From NCBI GenBank assembly GCA_964628905.1, contig CAZVNS010000013.1:1-48120 (forward strand): a stretch of DNA of 48,120 bases, written 5' to 3'. The notes below the pieces were generated by a model. The model made no database searches, had not been told where the DNA came from, and saw only the letters and a list, made by a program, of their open reading frames with translations. The DNA is from JAJPXC01 sp964628905. Lineage in GTDB: Bacteria; Bacteroidota; Bacteroidia; Bacteroidales; Muribaculaceae. Position numbers and translations under genes: made by a program. Positions 31,810 to 39,680 of this stretch are shown here, in pieces; the first letter of the stretch is position 1, and each line of letters opens with the position of its first letter.

Positions 31810-31891
31810 AATATATACTGTTTTTAGAATACAACAAAGATAGCACCTGAAAAGATGCTATCCGTGTCATATTTTTTCGCACCGTGAAGGC

Positions 31892-32875
31892 TTAAAGATC
31901 CCAGATGAGGTACATAGCGCCCCATGTGAAGCCGGCTCCGAAGGCGGTGAGGATGAGCTTGTCGCCGGGGTGGAGGCGGTCCTTGAACTCGTCGAGACAC
32001 AGTGGTATCGACGCTGCTGAGGTGTTGCCTCGGTAATCGATGTTGACCAGCACTTTGTCCATCGGCACGCCGGCGCGGTCGGCCACGGCCTCGATGATGC
32101 GCATGTTGGCCTGATGGGGGATGAGGTAGTCGATGTCGTCGGCGGTGAGGTTGTTGCGCTTCATCACGTCGAGCGATGATGTGAGCATGTCGGTGACGGC
32201 GTGCTTATACACCTGGCGCCCTTCCTGATAGAGCTTGTTCTCGCCGGCGAGCACTGTCTCGACGGTGGTGGGCTTAACTGAGCCACCGGCCTTCATCAGC
32301 AGGTGGTCGCGTCCGGTGCCGTCGACGTGGAACACGGCGTCAACCACCCCCACGGGGCGGTCGGTGGGCTCGACGAGCACTGCGCCGGCTCCGTCGCCGA
32401 AGAGGGCGCATGTCGAGCGGTCCTCATAGTTGACCATCGACGACATCTTCTCGGCGCACACCACTATCACTTTCTTGCGCAGGCCTGACTTGATGTAGGC
32501 GGCGGCGTCCTCTAAGGCCACGATAAATCCGGCGCAGGCGGCCTGGATGTCGTAAGCGTAGGCGTTCTTGAGGCCGCAGCCGTGGGCTATCACTGAGCCG
32601 GTTGAGGGAAAGCGGTAGTCGGGGTTGGATGTGGCGCATATCAGCAGCTCCACTTCCTCGGGCTTGGTGCCTGTCGACTCCAGCAGTCGGTTTACGGCCT
32701 GTATGCCCATGTAGGATGAGCCGGCGCCCTCTTTGTGGAGGATGCGGCGCTCCTTGATGCCGACGCGGGTTGTAATCCATTCGTCGTTGGTGTCGACCAT
32801 CTTCGACAGCATCTCGTTGTCGAGGATGTCGTCGGGGACGTATGATGCTATGCTCGAAATGCGTGCGTTTAACAT
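31892..32875 (-). CDS. fabH: 3-oxoacyl-ACP synthase III
   Basis: Starts fatty-acid synthesis by condensing acetyl-CoA (or a branched acyl-CoA) with malonyl-ACP. 327 residues with the catalytic triad C114 (DIQAACAGF), H254 (PHQANMRII) and N284 (RGNTSAAS). The order yceD-rpmF-fabH is a widespread cluster coupling ribosome and lipid synthesis. Some Bacteroidales carry two FabH copies; only this one is in the window. A 199-base spacer with hairpins separates it from rpmF. Confidence 0.94.
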   Translation of the reverse strand: MLNARISSIASYVPDDILDNEMLSKMVDTNDEWITTRVGIKERRILHKEGAGSSYMGIQAVNRLLESTGTKPEEVELLICATSNPDYRFPSTGSVIAHGCGLKNAYAYDIQAACAGFIVALEDAAAYIKSGLRKKVIVVCAEKMSSMVNYEDRSTCALFGDGAGAVLVEPTDRPVGVVDAVFHVDGTGRDHLLMKAGGSVKPTTVETVLAGENKLYQEGRQVYKHAVTDMLTSSLDVMKRNNLTADDIDYLIPHQANMRIIEAVADRAGVPMDKVLVNIDYRGNTSAASIPLCLDEFKDRLHPGDKLILTAFGAGFTWGAMYLIWDL

Positions 32876-32920
32876 TGTGGGTGTTTTGGGGTCTTAATGT
32901 GTAATAAAAGGGCAATTCCC

Positions 32921-33032
32921 TGACACTCTGTACCCGCTCTGAGCTGCTTCGGCTCCAGGTGGGGCGTCGGCGGGTTGTAGGGTCGGGAGAGTGTCAAGTA
33001 ATGGCTTGGTTTGCTGACGCTCCGGGGAGCGT
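32921..33032 (-). other. Hairpins in the rpmF-fabH spacer
   Basis: TGACACTCT (32921-32929) and AGAGTGTCA (32988-32996) form a 9-bp stem closing a 58-base GC-rich loop; a second stem, ACGCTCC/GGAGCGT, lies at 33017-33032. They could be a partial terminator or processing site that separates rpmF from fabH output. No U tract follows and no promoter box for fabH is evident. Confidence 0.4.
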
Positions 33033-33074
33033 CCTGACTATTGTGCGGCCCCGGGGCAGCGTCGCTTTAGCTAA

Positions 33075-33260
33075 TTATAGGGCGGCGAATTTCTCGATGG
33101 CGAGGCGTCCGCGATAGTAGCCACATTCGTTGCAGACGGTGTGGTATACGTGCCATGCGCCGCAGTTGGGGCATACGGCCAAAGTAGGCATAGCGGCCTT
33201 GTCGTGAGTTCTGCGCTTAGCTGTGCGGGTCTTTGATTGTTTTCGTTTAGGATGTGCCAT
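33075..33260 (-). CDS. rpmF: Ribosomal protein bL32
   Basis: A 61-residue basic protein beginning AHPKRKQSKTRTAKRRTHDK, as L32 does, with CPNCG and CNECGYY forming a zinc ribbon (the C+ form). Located in the 50S subunit near the peptide exit. Follows the yceD/DUF177 gene by 37 bases. Confidence 0.97.
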   Translation of the reverse strand: MAHPKRKQSKTRTAKRRTHDKAAMPTLAVCPNCGAWHVYHTVCNECGYYRGRLAIEKFAAL

Positions 33261-33297
33261 TTTCTACTTTATATAGTTAAGTTTTTGTTGTTTACGT

Positions 33298-33882
33298 TTA
33301 GTTATCGTCGTCGCTGACGAGTCCTTTGAGGCCGTCCCAGCGGGGGTCGGTGGGGGTTTCGGTGGCGTCGTCGATGGCTTCGATTTCGTCGATGAGATCA
33401 TTCTCGAGCGCTGCGTCCTCTGAATCGGCGGGGCGTGCGCGGTGCTTCTTGAGCAGGGCGCTCATGGCGCGGTTGCACTTGCCCAAGGGGTGCACATGCT
33501 TTATGGGGATGGCAAGCATCACGGTGTCATAAATCATGTAGGCCACGTTGAGGTAGTTGTCGCTCTCGGGGATCTCAGTGAGGTCGTCGGAGTCGTTGTA
33601 GTCCTTGCCGTACTTCACGGTGATGTGGTAGCTGGCGTCAATCGGCTGTATCAAGTCGTCGAGACAGCGGTCGCAGAGCAGCGTCACCTCGCCGGTGATG
33701 TGGAACTGGAGGTCGTAGACTCCGGCGTGATGGTTGGTGGTGAGCTCGACATTGAGGTCGGCGCCGCGCACGTCGGTATTCTCCATATTCTCAAAGAAGG
33801 TTTTGTCCAGGTGGTATTCCTCCCGGTCAATGCCTTCGGGCATGCTTTTGAGCTGCAGCTTGAATTGCGAAAACTTTCCCAC
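33298..33882 (-). CDS. YceD/DUF177-family protein
   Basis: A 194-residue protein of the YceD family, which in many bacteria is encoded directly before rpmF and is linked to 23S rRNA accumulation. LLCDRCLDDLIQPIDASYHI is the characteristic C-x2-C segment, and PIKHVHPLGKCN a conserved patch. The C-terminus is acidic (EIEAIDDATETPTDPRWDGL). A TAACTTTG box at 33909-33916 starts the yceD-rpmF-(fabH-era-der) run. Confidence 0.88.
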   Translation of the reverse strand: MGKFSQFKLQLKSMPEGIDREEYHLDKTFFENMENTDVRGADLNVELTTNHHAGVYDLQFHITGEVTLLCDRCLDDLIQPIDASYHITVKYGKDYNDSDDLTEIPESDNYLNVAYMIYDTVMLAIPIKHVHPLGKCNRAMSALLKKHRARPADSEDAALENDLIDEIEAIDDATETPTDPRWDGLKGLVSDDDN

Positions 33883-33908
33883 GGTTGATGTCGGTTGAAA
33901 AAACTTTG

Positions 33909-33916
33909 CAAAGTTA
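33909..33916 (-). promoter_or_regulatory. -7 box (TAACTTTG) of the yceD-rpmF operon
   Basis: Exact TAnnTTTG on the minus strand, 26 bases before the yceD ATG. Confidence 0.6.
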
Positions 33917-34000
33917 AGGCTTTATAATCAACTATGCAACATCTTGCGAAAAATTTTCATCGATTTCCCCCCGGATAGGTCGTGTAGTTTAAAAATGCAC

Positions 34001-34008
34001 TATCTTTG
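34001..34008 (+). promoter_or_regulatory. -7 box (TATCTTTG) of the sodium symporter gene
   Basis: Exact TAnnTTTG; leader of about 25 bases to the start codon. Confidence 0.6.
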
Positions 34009-34039
34009 CGGGAAATTCTTACAATTTCTTCTATAAAGG

Positions 34040-35392
34040 ATGTATATGGCAGAAAAGAGTAAGCGGGCGCAGTTTGTGACCCGCACAGGTGTGATAGCGG
34101 CCACGGTTGGTTCGGCCGTGGGATTGGGCAATATCTGGCGCTTCCCCTATGAGGCGGGGATGCAGGGTGGCGGCGCGTTCCTATTAATGTATGTGCTGTG
34201 CGTGGTAGTGGTGGGCTTGCCGGTGATGCTGGCTGAGTTTGCCATCGGGCGCGGTACTCACCGCTGTGGCGCGGGGGCCATCGAGTCGCTGGCTCCGGGG
34301 TCGTGGTTCAAGGTGGCGCCATATATCGGCATAGTGGCCTCGCTGATGATTTTGAGCTTCTACTCGGTGGTGGTCGGCTGGATTTTGGAGTATCTGTATC
34401 AGTCGGTGGTGCAGCTGTTTGACCCGGCGCCGGTGGGCGACTACTCGGCACGGTTCGGTGCGCTTGTGGCTAATCCGTGGCGCACCGTGGGGTGGACGCT
34501 GGTGTTCCTGGCGATGAACTATGCGGTGATAGCCCGCGGCGTGGAGAAGGGCATTGAACGGATGTCAAAAATACTGATGCCGCTGCTGTTAGTGATACTC
34601 ATAGTGTTCTGTGTCAACTCGCTGCTGATGCCCGGAGCTGGTGAGGGGTTGGCGTTCCTGTTCAACCCTGACTTCACGAAGGTGACTCCGTCGATGGTGA
34701 TAGGGGCCATGGGACAGGCGTTTTTCTCGCTGAGCCTTGGCATGTCGTGCATGCTGACTTATGCGTCGTATTTCAACGACAAGATGCGCCTGATGGGCAA
34801 TGCGGTCACAATCGCTGGACTCGACACCCTGATTGCCGTGCTGGCCTGCGTGATCATTTTTCCGGCGGTGTTCAGCTACGGTATGACCCCGGAGGCGGGG
34901 CCAAAGCTCGTGTTTGAGATACTTCCTGCGATATTTGGGCGGATGACGGGCGGACCGCTATGGGCAGTGTTCTTCTTCGTGCTGCTGTTTTTCGCCGCGA
35001 TTACGTCGACGATCTCGGTGACTGAGATTTCGACAGCTTTCTTCACCGAGCAGTGGAGGATGCGCCGCAAGGGAGCCTCGGCGCTCACGATTGCTATTGC
35101 CGCGGTGTTCGGGGTGCCTTGCGCCCTTTCGTTCGGGGTGCTGGGCGACTTCACGATCTTCGGCATGACGGTGTTTGACCTGTTTGACTACGTGTCGTCC
35201 AACCTGCTGCTGCCCATCGGTGGCATATTGCTATCTGTATTCGCCGGATGGGTGGTCGACCGCAAGTTCCTGCAGGGTCAGCTGATGGCTAATCACGACT
35301 GCCCGCGATGGGTGGTGACGGTGCTCCGCATTGCCATGCGCTGGGTGGCGCCGGCCTGCATCATCGTGATATTCATATATGGATTGATGTAG
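34040..35392 (+). CDS. Sodium-dependent transporter of the NSS (SNF/LeuT-like) family
   Basis: A 450-residue inner-membrane symporter, probably for an amino acid. The N-terminus TVGSAVGLGNIWRFPYEAG is the unwound TM1 with the sodium and substrate site of LeuT-type carriers. GGAFLLMYV and EFAIGR (TM2) also match, and about 11 hydrophobic segments follow. Translation may begin at ATG 34040 (MYMAEK) or at 34046 (MAEK). Single gene, converging on prfB with a 33-base gap. An amino-acid importer would suit a lineage whose Phe/Tyr and Arg genes are degraded, but the substrate cannot be read from sequence. Confidence 0.88.
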   Translation: MYMAEKSKRAQFVTRTGVIAATVGSAVGLGNIWRFPYEAGMQGGGAFLLMYVLCVVVVGLPVMLAEFAIGRGTHRCGAGAIESLAPGSWFKVAPYIGIVASLMILSFYSVVVGWILEYLYQSVVQLFDPAPVGDYSARFGALVANPWRTVGWTLVFLAMNYAVIARGVEKGIERMSKILMPLLLVILIVFCVNSLLMPGAGEGLAFLFNPDFTKVTPSMVIGAMGQAFFSLSLGMSCMLTYASYFNDKMRLMGNAVTIAGLDTLIAVLACVIIFPAVFSYGMTPEAGPKLVFEILPAIFGRMTGGPLWAVFFFVLLFFAAITSTISVTEISTAFFTEQWRMRRKGASALTIAIAAVFGVPCALSFGVLGDFTIFGMTVFDLFDYVSSNLLLPIGGILLSVFAGWVVDRKFLQGQLMANHDCPRWVVTVLRIAMRWVAPACIIVIFIYGLM

Positions 35393-35425
35393 CGTTTACG
35401 CGTGCGCACCATATCCCAAAGGCTC

Positions 35426-36541
35426 TTATTCGGTGGTGGCGGCGAACTCCATGAGGTAGGCTTTGATGAAGCCGTCGATGTCGCCGTCCATCACGCCGTT
35501 GACGTCGGATGTCTGGAAGTTGGTGCGGTGGTCCTTGACGCGGCGGTCGTCGAACACGTATGAGCGTATCTGGCTGCCCCACTCGATCTTCATCTTGCCG
35601 GCCTCGACTTTGGCCTGCTCCTGCATGCGGTGCTGCAGCTCCTTGTCGTAGAGTATCGAACGGAGTTGGCGCAGGGCGTTCTCTTTGTTTTTGGGCTGGT
35701 CGCGGGTCTCGGTGTTCTCGATGAGTATCTCCTCCTTTTCGCCGGTGTATGGGTCGGTGAACTGGTAGCGCAGGCGCACTCCCGACTCCACTTTGTTGAC
35801 GTTCTGGCCGCCGGCGCCGCCTGAGCGGAAGGTGTCCCACGACAGCAGCGCAGGCTCGACCTTCACCTCGATGGTGTCATCGACTAGCGGTGTGACGAAC
35901 ACTGAGGCGAACGATGTCATGCGCTTGCCCTGGGCGTTGTAGGGCGACACGCGCACCAGGCGGTGCACGCCGTTCTCACTCTTGAGGTAGCCGTAGGCGA
36001 AGTCGCCCTCGATGTTGATGGTGCACGACTTGATGCCGGCCTCGTCGCCGTCGAGCAGGTTGGCGATTGACAGCTTGTAGCCATGCTTCTCGACCCAGCG
36101 CATGTACATGCGCATGAGCATCGAGGCCCAGTCCTGGCTCTCGGTGCCTCCGGCTCCGGAGTTGATTTTGAGCACCACGCCCATCTTGTCCTCCTCGCGG
36201 CGGAGCATGTTGCGCAGCTCAAGCTTCTCGATCAGGTCCATGGCGGTGGCGTAGAGCGAGTCGAGCTCGGCCTCCTCGATCAGCTCCTCCTTGATGAAGT
36301 CCCAGGCGAGCTCTACCTCCTCAACGGCCTTTGCCACCTCGGCGTAGCCGTCGATCCATTGCTGCAAGTCCTTGATTTTCTTCATCTGGGCTTGGGCTTC
36401 CTTGGGGTGCTCCCAGAAATCGGGCACGTGGGTGCGGAGTTCCTCCTCCTCCACCTGGATTTTCTTGGAGTCGATATCGAGATAACGGTAAAGGGCGTCG
36501 CGGCGTTGCTGCGCCTCTTTGAGCTGTTCTTGTGTGATCAT
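35426..36541 (-). CDS. prfB: Peptide chain release factor 2
   Basis: Reads UGA and UAA stop codons and releases the peptide. 371 residues from the ATG at 36541 (MITQEQLKEAQQRRDAL). An upstream in-frame TTG at 36583 would lie above the -7-like box (TATCTTCG, 36560-36567) and is rejected. SGGAGGQNVNKVESGVRLR carries the catalytic GGQ. The codon-recognition tripeptide reads SPY (RVSPYNAQGKRMTSFAS) where most RF2 have SPF. The programmed +1 frameshift (CTT TGA C after the RYL codons) is absent: TAT CTC GAT continues in frame, so the usual autoregulation is missing. Confidence 0.94.
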   Translation of the reverse strand: MITQEQLKEAQQRRDALYRYLDIDSKKIQVEEEELRTHVPDFWEHPKEAQAQMKKIKDLQQWIDGYAEVAKAVEEVELAWDFIKEELIEEAELDSLYATAMDLIEKLELRNMLRREEDKMGVVLKINSGAGGTESQDWASMLMRMYMRWVEKHGYKLSIANLLDGDEAGIKSCTINIEGDFAYGYLKSENGVHRLVRVSPYNAQGKRMTSFASVFVTPLVDDTIEVKVEPALLSWDTFRSGGAGGQNVNKVESGVRLRYQFTDPYTGEKEEILIENTETRDQPKNKENALRQLRSILYDKELQHRMQEQAKVEAGKMKIEWGSQIRSYVFDDRRVKDHRTNFQTSDVNGVMDGDIDGFIKAYLMEFAATTE

Positions 36542-36559
36542 CTTGGTGAGAATTTTACG

Positions 36560-36567
36560 CGAAGATA
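36560..36567 (-). promoter_or_regulatory. -7-like box (TATCTTCG) of prfB
   Basis: One base off TAnnTTTG on the minus strand, 18 bases before the ATG at 36541. Supports that start. Confidence 0.5.
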
Positions 36568-36678
36568 CGAGTTTTTTTGTCAAAGTGCGAATATTAAATA
36601 AATGTTAAAAGACCCCTCAGATACCCTAAGGTTAATTAAAATCTCGGTGAATGAGGGCGGAATTTTAACAAGGATGCT

Positions 36679-36686
36679 TATCTTTG
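36679..36686 (+). promoter_or_regulatory. -7 box (TATCTTTG) of the small-membrane-protein/lipoprotein operon
   Basis: Exact TAnnTTTG; predicted RNA start near 36693, about 19 bases before the GTG at 36712. Confidence 0.6.
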
Positions 36687-36711
36687 TGGCTGAAAGAATT
36701 GCGGCTACGAC

Positions 36712-36870
36712 GTGAAAACATTGCTTCTCACCCTTGTGCTACTTGCGGCGGCGATAGTGCTGCTCGGTGTGAAGGTGCTGTTTGTCAAGGGGTCAAAGTT
36801 CCCATCGGGTCACGCCCACGACATCCCGGCACTGCGCAAGAGTGACCGTCGCACCCGCCAAAGCAGATAA
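36712..36870 (+). CDS. Small membrane protein, 52 residues, GTG start
   Basis: Reads MKTLLLTLVLLAAAIVLLGV, then KVLFVKGSKFPSGHAHDIPA, then LRKSDRRTRQSR and TAA. One N-terminal transmembrane helix is followed by a short FPSGH motif and a very basic tail, so the tail is probably cytoplasmic or periplasm-facing at the inner membrane. The promoter box just upstream and the 24-base gap to the following lipoprotein gene support it. Small Bacteroidetes proteins with a FPSGH...I.ALR signature exist (from memory), with no known function. GTG start and small size make it easy to miss in annotation. Confidence 0.7.
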   Translation: MKTLLLTLVLLAAAIVLLGVKVLFVKGSKFPSGHAHDIPALRKSDRRTRQSR

Positions 36871-36894
36871 TAGTAATTAAGACCAACATAAATA

Positions 36895-37500
36895 ATGAAG
36901 ATTTTACAACTGTCGGTATTCGCCATGCTCATGGCTTCGGCTATGGTAGGCTGCGCACCATCAGACGACGAGGCTTCTGCCTCAAAGGAGGCTGCCACGG
37001 TTGGCAAGACCGATAAGGACGGCAACGAGCTCTCAGGCATCCGCTACTACAATCTTGACTCCATCAAGGCTAAATACAATCTGGCTAAGGACTACGATGA
37101 GGCCGCAATGCGCCTGCAGCGTAATCTCGAGAGCACAGCCAACTCTCGGTCAGCGTCAGTTCAGAAGGCTGCCGAGAGCTTCCAGACCAAGCTCAACGGC
37201 GGTCAGTTTGCCACCGAGGCTGAGGCTCAGAAGGCATATAGCAATGTGCAGCAGATGCAGACCAATGCCGCCAACGAGCTTGACAATCTCCAGCGCAACA
37301 CTGCCAAGCAGCTCGCCAACATGGAGCAGGAGATGGCCGACTCCATCACATCGGTTATCAACTACATAGGTTCGACCAACGGTCTGGAGGCAATCATCGT
37401 AACATCCCCCGGACTGTACTTCGACCCCAAGCTCGACATCACCGACGCAGTGATTGACGAGCTCAACAAACGATACACCAAGGTGGCTGAAACCAAATAA
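36895..37500 (+). CDS. OmpH/Skp-like lipoprotein
   Basis: A 201-residue periplasmic lipoprotein. The lipobox AMVGC gives lipidated Cys20, followed by an acidic linker (APSDDEASASKE). The rest is Skp-like: IRYYNLDSIKAKYNLAKDYD at the start of the first strand/helix, a long alanine/glutamine-rich coiled coil (about 65-150), and TSPGLYFDPKLDITDAVIDE near the end, the closing strand of the Skp body. Skp proteins hold outer-membrane proteins unfolded on their way to the Bam complex. Second cistron after the 52-residue membrane protein. Confidence 0.82.
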   Translation: MKILQLSVFAMLMASAMVGCAPSDDEASASKEAATVGKTDKDGNELSGIRYYNLDSIKAKYNLAKDYDEAAMRLQRNLESTANSRSASVQKAAESFQTKLNGGQFATEAEAQKAYSNVQQMQTNAANELDNLQRNTAKQLANMEQEMADSITSVINYIGSTNGLEAIIVTSPGLYFDPKLDITDAVIDELNKRYTKVAETK

Positions 37501-37572
37501 GCGACCTCCCCAACCATTATCACACTCAACGCACCATATTTCTGATACATTCGTAATCGTACACATTCCCAG

Positions 37573-37601
37573 CCGGGGGGCACCCCCAACCATCCCCCCG
37601 G
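37573..37601. other. G/C-run hairpin after the Skp-like gene
   Basis: CCGGGGGG (37573-37580) pairs perfectly with CCCCCCGG (37594-37601). It lies between the stop codon and the U-tract terminator at 37618. Role unknown; perhaps mRNA 3'-end protection. Confidence 0.4.
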
Positions 37602-37617
37602 TAAATTTCCCCAACCT

Positions 37618-37653
37618 TAGAGGCAGTCCGCGAGGATAGCCTCTATTTTTTTT
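37618..37653 (+). terminator. Intrinsic terminator of the Skp-like lipoprotein gene
   Basis: TAGAGGC/GCCTCTA (37618-37624 with 37639-37645) followed by eight T. Confidence 0.75.
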
Positions 37654-37661
37654 GCGGCCTC

Positions 37662-37735
37662 TCGATTTAGCTCGACTTCACTCGATTTAATTCGTCTTCA
37701 CTCGACTTCACTCGATTTAATTCGAGAGAAGTCGA
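37662..37735. repeat. 10-bp TCGA-phased intergenic repeat, locus 3
   Basis: TCGA (once TCGT) begins at 37662, 37672, 37682, 37692, 37702, 37712, 37722 and 37732: eight units, exactly 10 bp apart, alternating TTTAAT-like and CTTCAC spacers. It lies between the terminators of two convergent genes. Confidence 0.85.
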
Positions 37736-37750
37736 GGTCTGGCCTGGTTG

Positions 37751-37788
37751 AAAAAAGAGGTTGCGTCCACTCCCGGACACAACCTCTT
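37751..37788 (-). terminator. Intrinsic terminator of the LTPEQ-protein gene
   Basis: On the minus strand a 14-bp stem (37755-37768 with 37775-37788, one mismatch) is followed by a run of U from AAAAAA at 37751-37756. Confidence 0.8.
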
Positions 37789-37871
37789 GGATTGTCTAAT
37801 TATGATGTATAAAGCTGCTGGATAAAGGTTTAAAGTGCTATTGCTTTATGTTATTTGCGGTTCTTGCGGTC

Positions 37872-38423
37872 TTAGCGGTCGGTGTTGGCCTTTGAGGCTT
37901 GGTCATTGGCGTCCTTTACGGCCTTGTCCATCTTCTGAGGTTTGGGGCCTTTGCCGGCCTTGTCCATCTTGGGTCCCTGGCCGGGGCGACCTTTGCCGTC
38001 CATCTTGGCCTTACCATCCTGAGGCTGAGCCACTACGATGTTCTCAAGGTAGGTGATATACTGCTCAGGGGTGAGGATGGCCTGCATCTGCTTGAGGTAT
38101 TCGCGACGAGCCTCGCGGTGTGCCTCCATGCAGGTGGCGGTGCGGGTTGAGTCGGCGGCTGCCTGCTGTGCGCGCATCTGCTGGCGCTGCTCCTTGCGCT
38201 GGGCTTTGAGCTGTTCTACTGCGCCCTGCTGCTCGGGTGTGAGAAGGATGCCTTCGAATGCTATCTCCTCGATATTGGTGGGGCGGCAGCACTTGTCCTG
38301 AGGTCCGTTATTGTTGGTGCATTGGGTGTTGGTGCTTGTGCAGTCGTTGGTGGTCTGGGCTAAGGCATTAAAACCAAAAACTGAAACAATTGCGAGTGAT
38401 AAGATCATGAATTTCTTTTTCAT
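37872..38423 (-). CDS. Periplasmic Spy/LTxxQ-like protein
   Basis: A 183-residue exported protein from the ATG at 38423 (MKKKFMILSLAIVSVFGFNA, a clear signal peptide); an upstream in-frame ATG at 38489 adds a non-signal extension and is rejected. The mature part has two LTPEQ motifs (FEGILLTPEQQGAVEQLKAQ and QAILTPEQYITYLENI) separated by a glutamine/arginine-rich helix, the pattern of Spy/CpxP-type chaperones and metal-stress sensors. The last 45 residues are low-complexity Lys/Gly/Pro/Asp with MDGKG, MDKAGKG and MDKAVKD repeats. Four Cys near the N-terminus (CTSTNTQC, CC) could bind metal or form disulfides. Role in envelope stress is inferred. Confidence 0.65.
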   Translation of the reverse strand: MKKKFMILSLAIVSVFGFNALAQTTNDCTSTNTQCTNNNGPQDKCCRPTNIEEIAFEGILLTPEQQGAVEQLKAQRKEQRQQMRAQQAAADSTRTATCMEAHREARREYLKQMQAILTPEQYITYLENIVVAQPQDGKAKMDGKGRPGQGPKMDKAGKGPKPQKMDKAVKDANDQASKANTDR

Positions 38424-38488
38424 AGTAGTGTGTATGTATATGTTATAGATTAATATTTCGTTTTTCGTGTTACTGTTTATATGACGCA

Positions 38489-38519
38489 CCCCGACGCAAA
38501 AGGTTTATTTGCGTCGGGG
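38489..38519 (-). terminator. Hairpin terminator of the maf operon
   Basis: CCCCGACGCAAA (38489-38500) pairs perfectly with TTTGCGTCGGGG (38508-38519), 37 bases past the maf stop on the minus strand. Confidence 0.7.
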
Positions 38520-38556
38520 CGGTTATAACGTTGTTTAACTACTTATGGGATAATCC

Positions 38557-39153
38557 TTAAAATTCCTTTAATGCTTGGTAGAGCCTGCGCACGGGCAGTC
38601 CCATGACGTTGTAGTAGGAGCCGTTGATGCCTACGATGCCGATGGCACCGATCCACTCCTGGATGCCGTAGGCGCCGGCTTTGTCCGTTGGATGATAGCG
38701 GTTTACGTAATATTCAATCTCCTGGCCGGTGAGGTGGGCGAACTCTACGTCGGTGGCGACGGCGAAGGTGGTGGAGCGGTTGATGTCGGAGATGGTTACG
38801 CCGGTGACCACGCGGTGGGTACGACCGCTCAGCAGCCGGAGCATCCGGGCGGCATCATTGGCGTCGGCCGGCTTGCCGAGCACCTTGCCGTCGGCTATCA
38901 CCACGGTGTCGGCGGTGATGAGTATGTCGGCGGGGGTTAGGGTGGGGAGGTATGCCCGGGCCTTGAGTCGCGATAGATATTCGGGCACTTGCTCCAGGGG
39001 GAGCTCCGGGGGGTATGCCTCGTCGACCTCGATGGGTTCGGGGCGTGTGAAGTCGATGTCGAGCATCGTTAAGAGCTCGCGGCGGCGGGGTGAGGCGCTG
39101 GCCAGGAGTATGCGGCGCCCTTGCAGGTGGGATAGCGGGGGTGGGAGGCTCAT
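38557..39153 (-). CDS. maf: Maf-family nucleotide pyrophosphatase
   Basis: A 198-residue house-cleaning pyrophosphatase that hydrolyses dTTP/UTP or modified nucleotides. ILLASASPRRRELL is the Maf N-terminal loop, ADTVVIADGKVLGKP the catalytic segment, and TDKAGAYGIQEWIGAIGI the C-terminal signature. The start ATG at 39153 overlaps the kdsC stop (ATGA); a longer frame beginning at 39396 is merely open sequence inside kdsC. Last gene of the overlapping nitroreductase-DUF2520-kdsC-maf run. Confidence 0.93.
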   Translation of the reverse strand: MSLPPPLSHLQGRRILLASASPRRRELLTMLDIDFTRPEPIEVDEAYPPELPLEQVPEYLSRLKARAYLPTLTPADILITADTVVIADGKVLGKPADANDAARMLRLLSGRTHRVVTGVTISDINRSTTFAVATDVEFAHLTGQEIEYYVNRYHPTDKAGAYGIQEWIGAIGIVGINGSYYNVMGLPVRRLYQALKEF

Positions 39154-39680
39154 AGTCCGTAGGCTTGAGAGGTTACTACCCATGTGCCTTGGGCCTTCAT
39201 GATCTCCTCGATAAGGTCGCGGGCCACGCCGTAGCCTCCGGCCGCCGGGCTGATGTAGGAGGCCACGGCTAATACGTCGGACACGGCGTCGGCCGGGCAA
39301 ACGGCCAGTCCGACACGGCGCATCGGCTCGATGTCGGGCACGTCGTCGCCCACGTAGGCCACCTCCTCGGGGCGGAGCGAGTGCCGCTCCATCCATTGCC
39401 CGAGGGCTGTGATTTTGTCGAGCGAACCGAGGTACATGTCGTCGGCGCTGATGCCGATCCCCTCGAAGCGGCCGCGCACTTCGCCGGTGTCGGCTCCGCT
39501 GATTATAGCTAAGTGGTAGCCCTGCTTTACGGCTTGCACCATCGAGTAGCCGTCGCGCAGGTTGGCCATGCGGCAGGGGATGCCCGCCGAGTCCATTGGC
39601 ACTGTGGCGGGCGACAGCACGCCGTCGACGTCGAAGGCTATACCTCTGATGAGTCGCAGGTCATAGTCAATTTTGCTCAT
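39150..39680 (-). CDS. kdsC: Kdo-8-phosphate phosphatase (HAD-IIIC)
   Basis: A 176-residue capless HAD enzyme that removes phosphate from Kdo-8-P in LPS core synthesis. Motif I FDVDGVLSPATV, motif II the Ser in AIISGADTGEVRGR, motif III lysine in LGSLDKITAL, motif IV YVGDDVPDIEPMRRVGL, and the C-terminal PAAGGYGVARDLIEEIM typical of KdsC tetramers. Overlaps the DUF2520 gene by 14 bases and maf by 4. Functionally linked to waaA at 22933-24171. Confidence 0.93.
   Translation of the reverse strand: MSKIDYDLRLIRGIAFDVDGVLSPATVPMDSAGIPCRMANLRDGYSMVQAVKQGYHLAIISGADTGEVRGRFEGIGISADDMYLGSLDKITALGQWMERHSLRPEEVAYVGDDVPDIEPMRRVGLAVCPADAVSDVLAVASYISPAAGGYGVARDLIEEIMKAQGTWVVTSQAYGL

Noticed and set aside
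36542..36583. 14-residue N-terminal extension of RF2 from TTG
   Set aside because: It lies above the promoter-like box and is not part of the RF2 family start.
39154..39396. N-terminal extension of maf
   Set aside because: It runs antiparallel to no signal and out of frame through kdsC; Maf homology starts at the ATG overlapping the kdsC stop.
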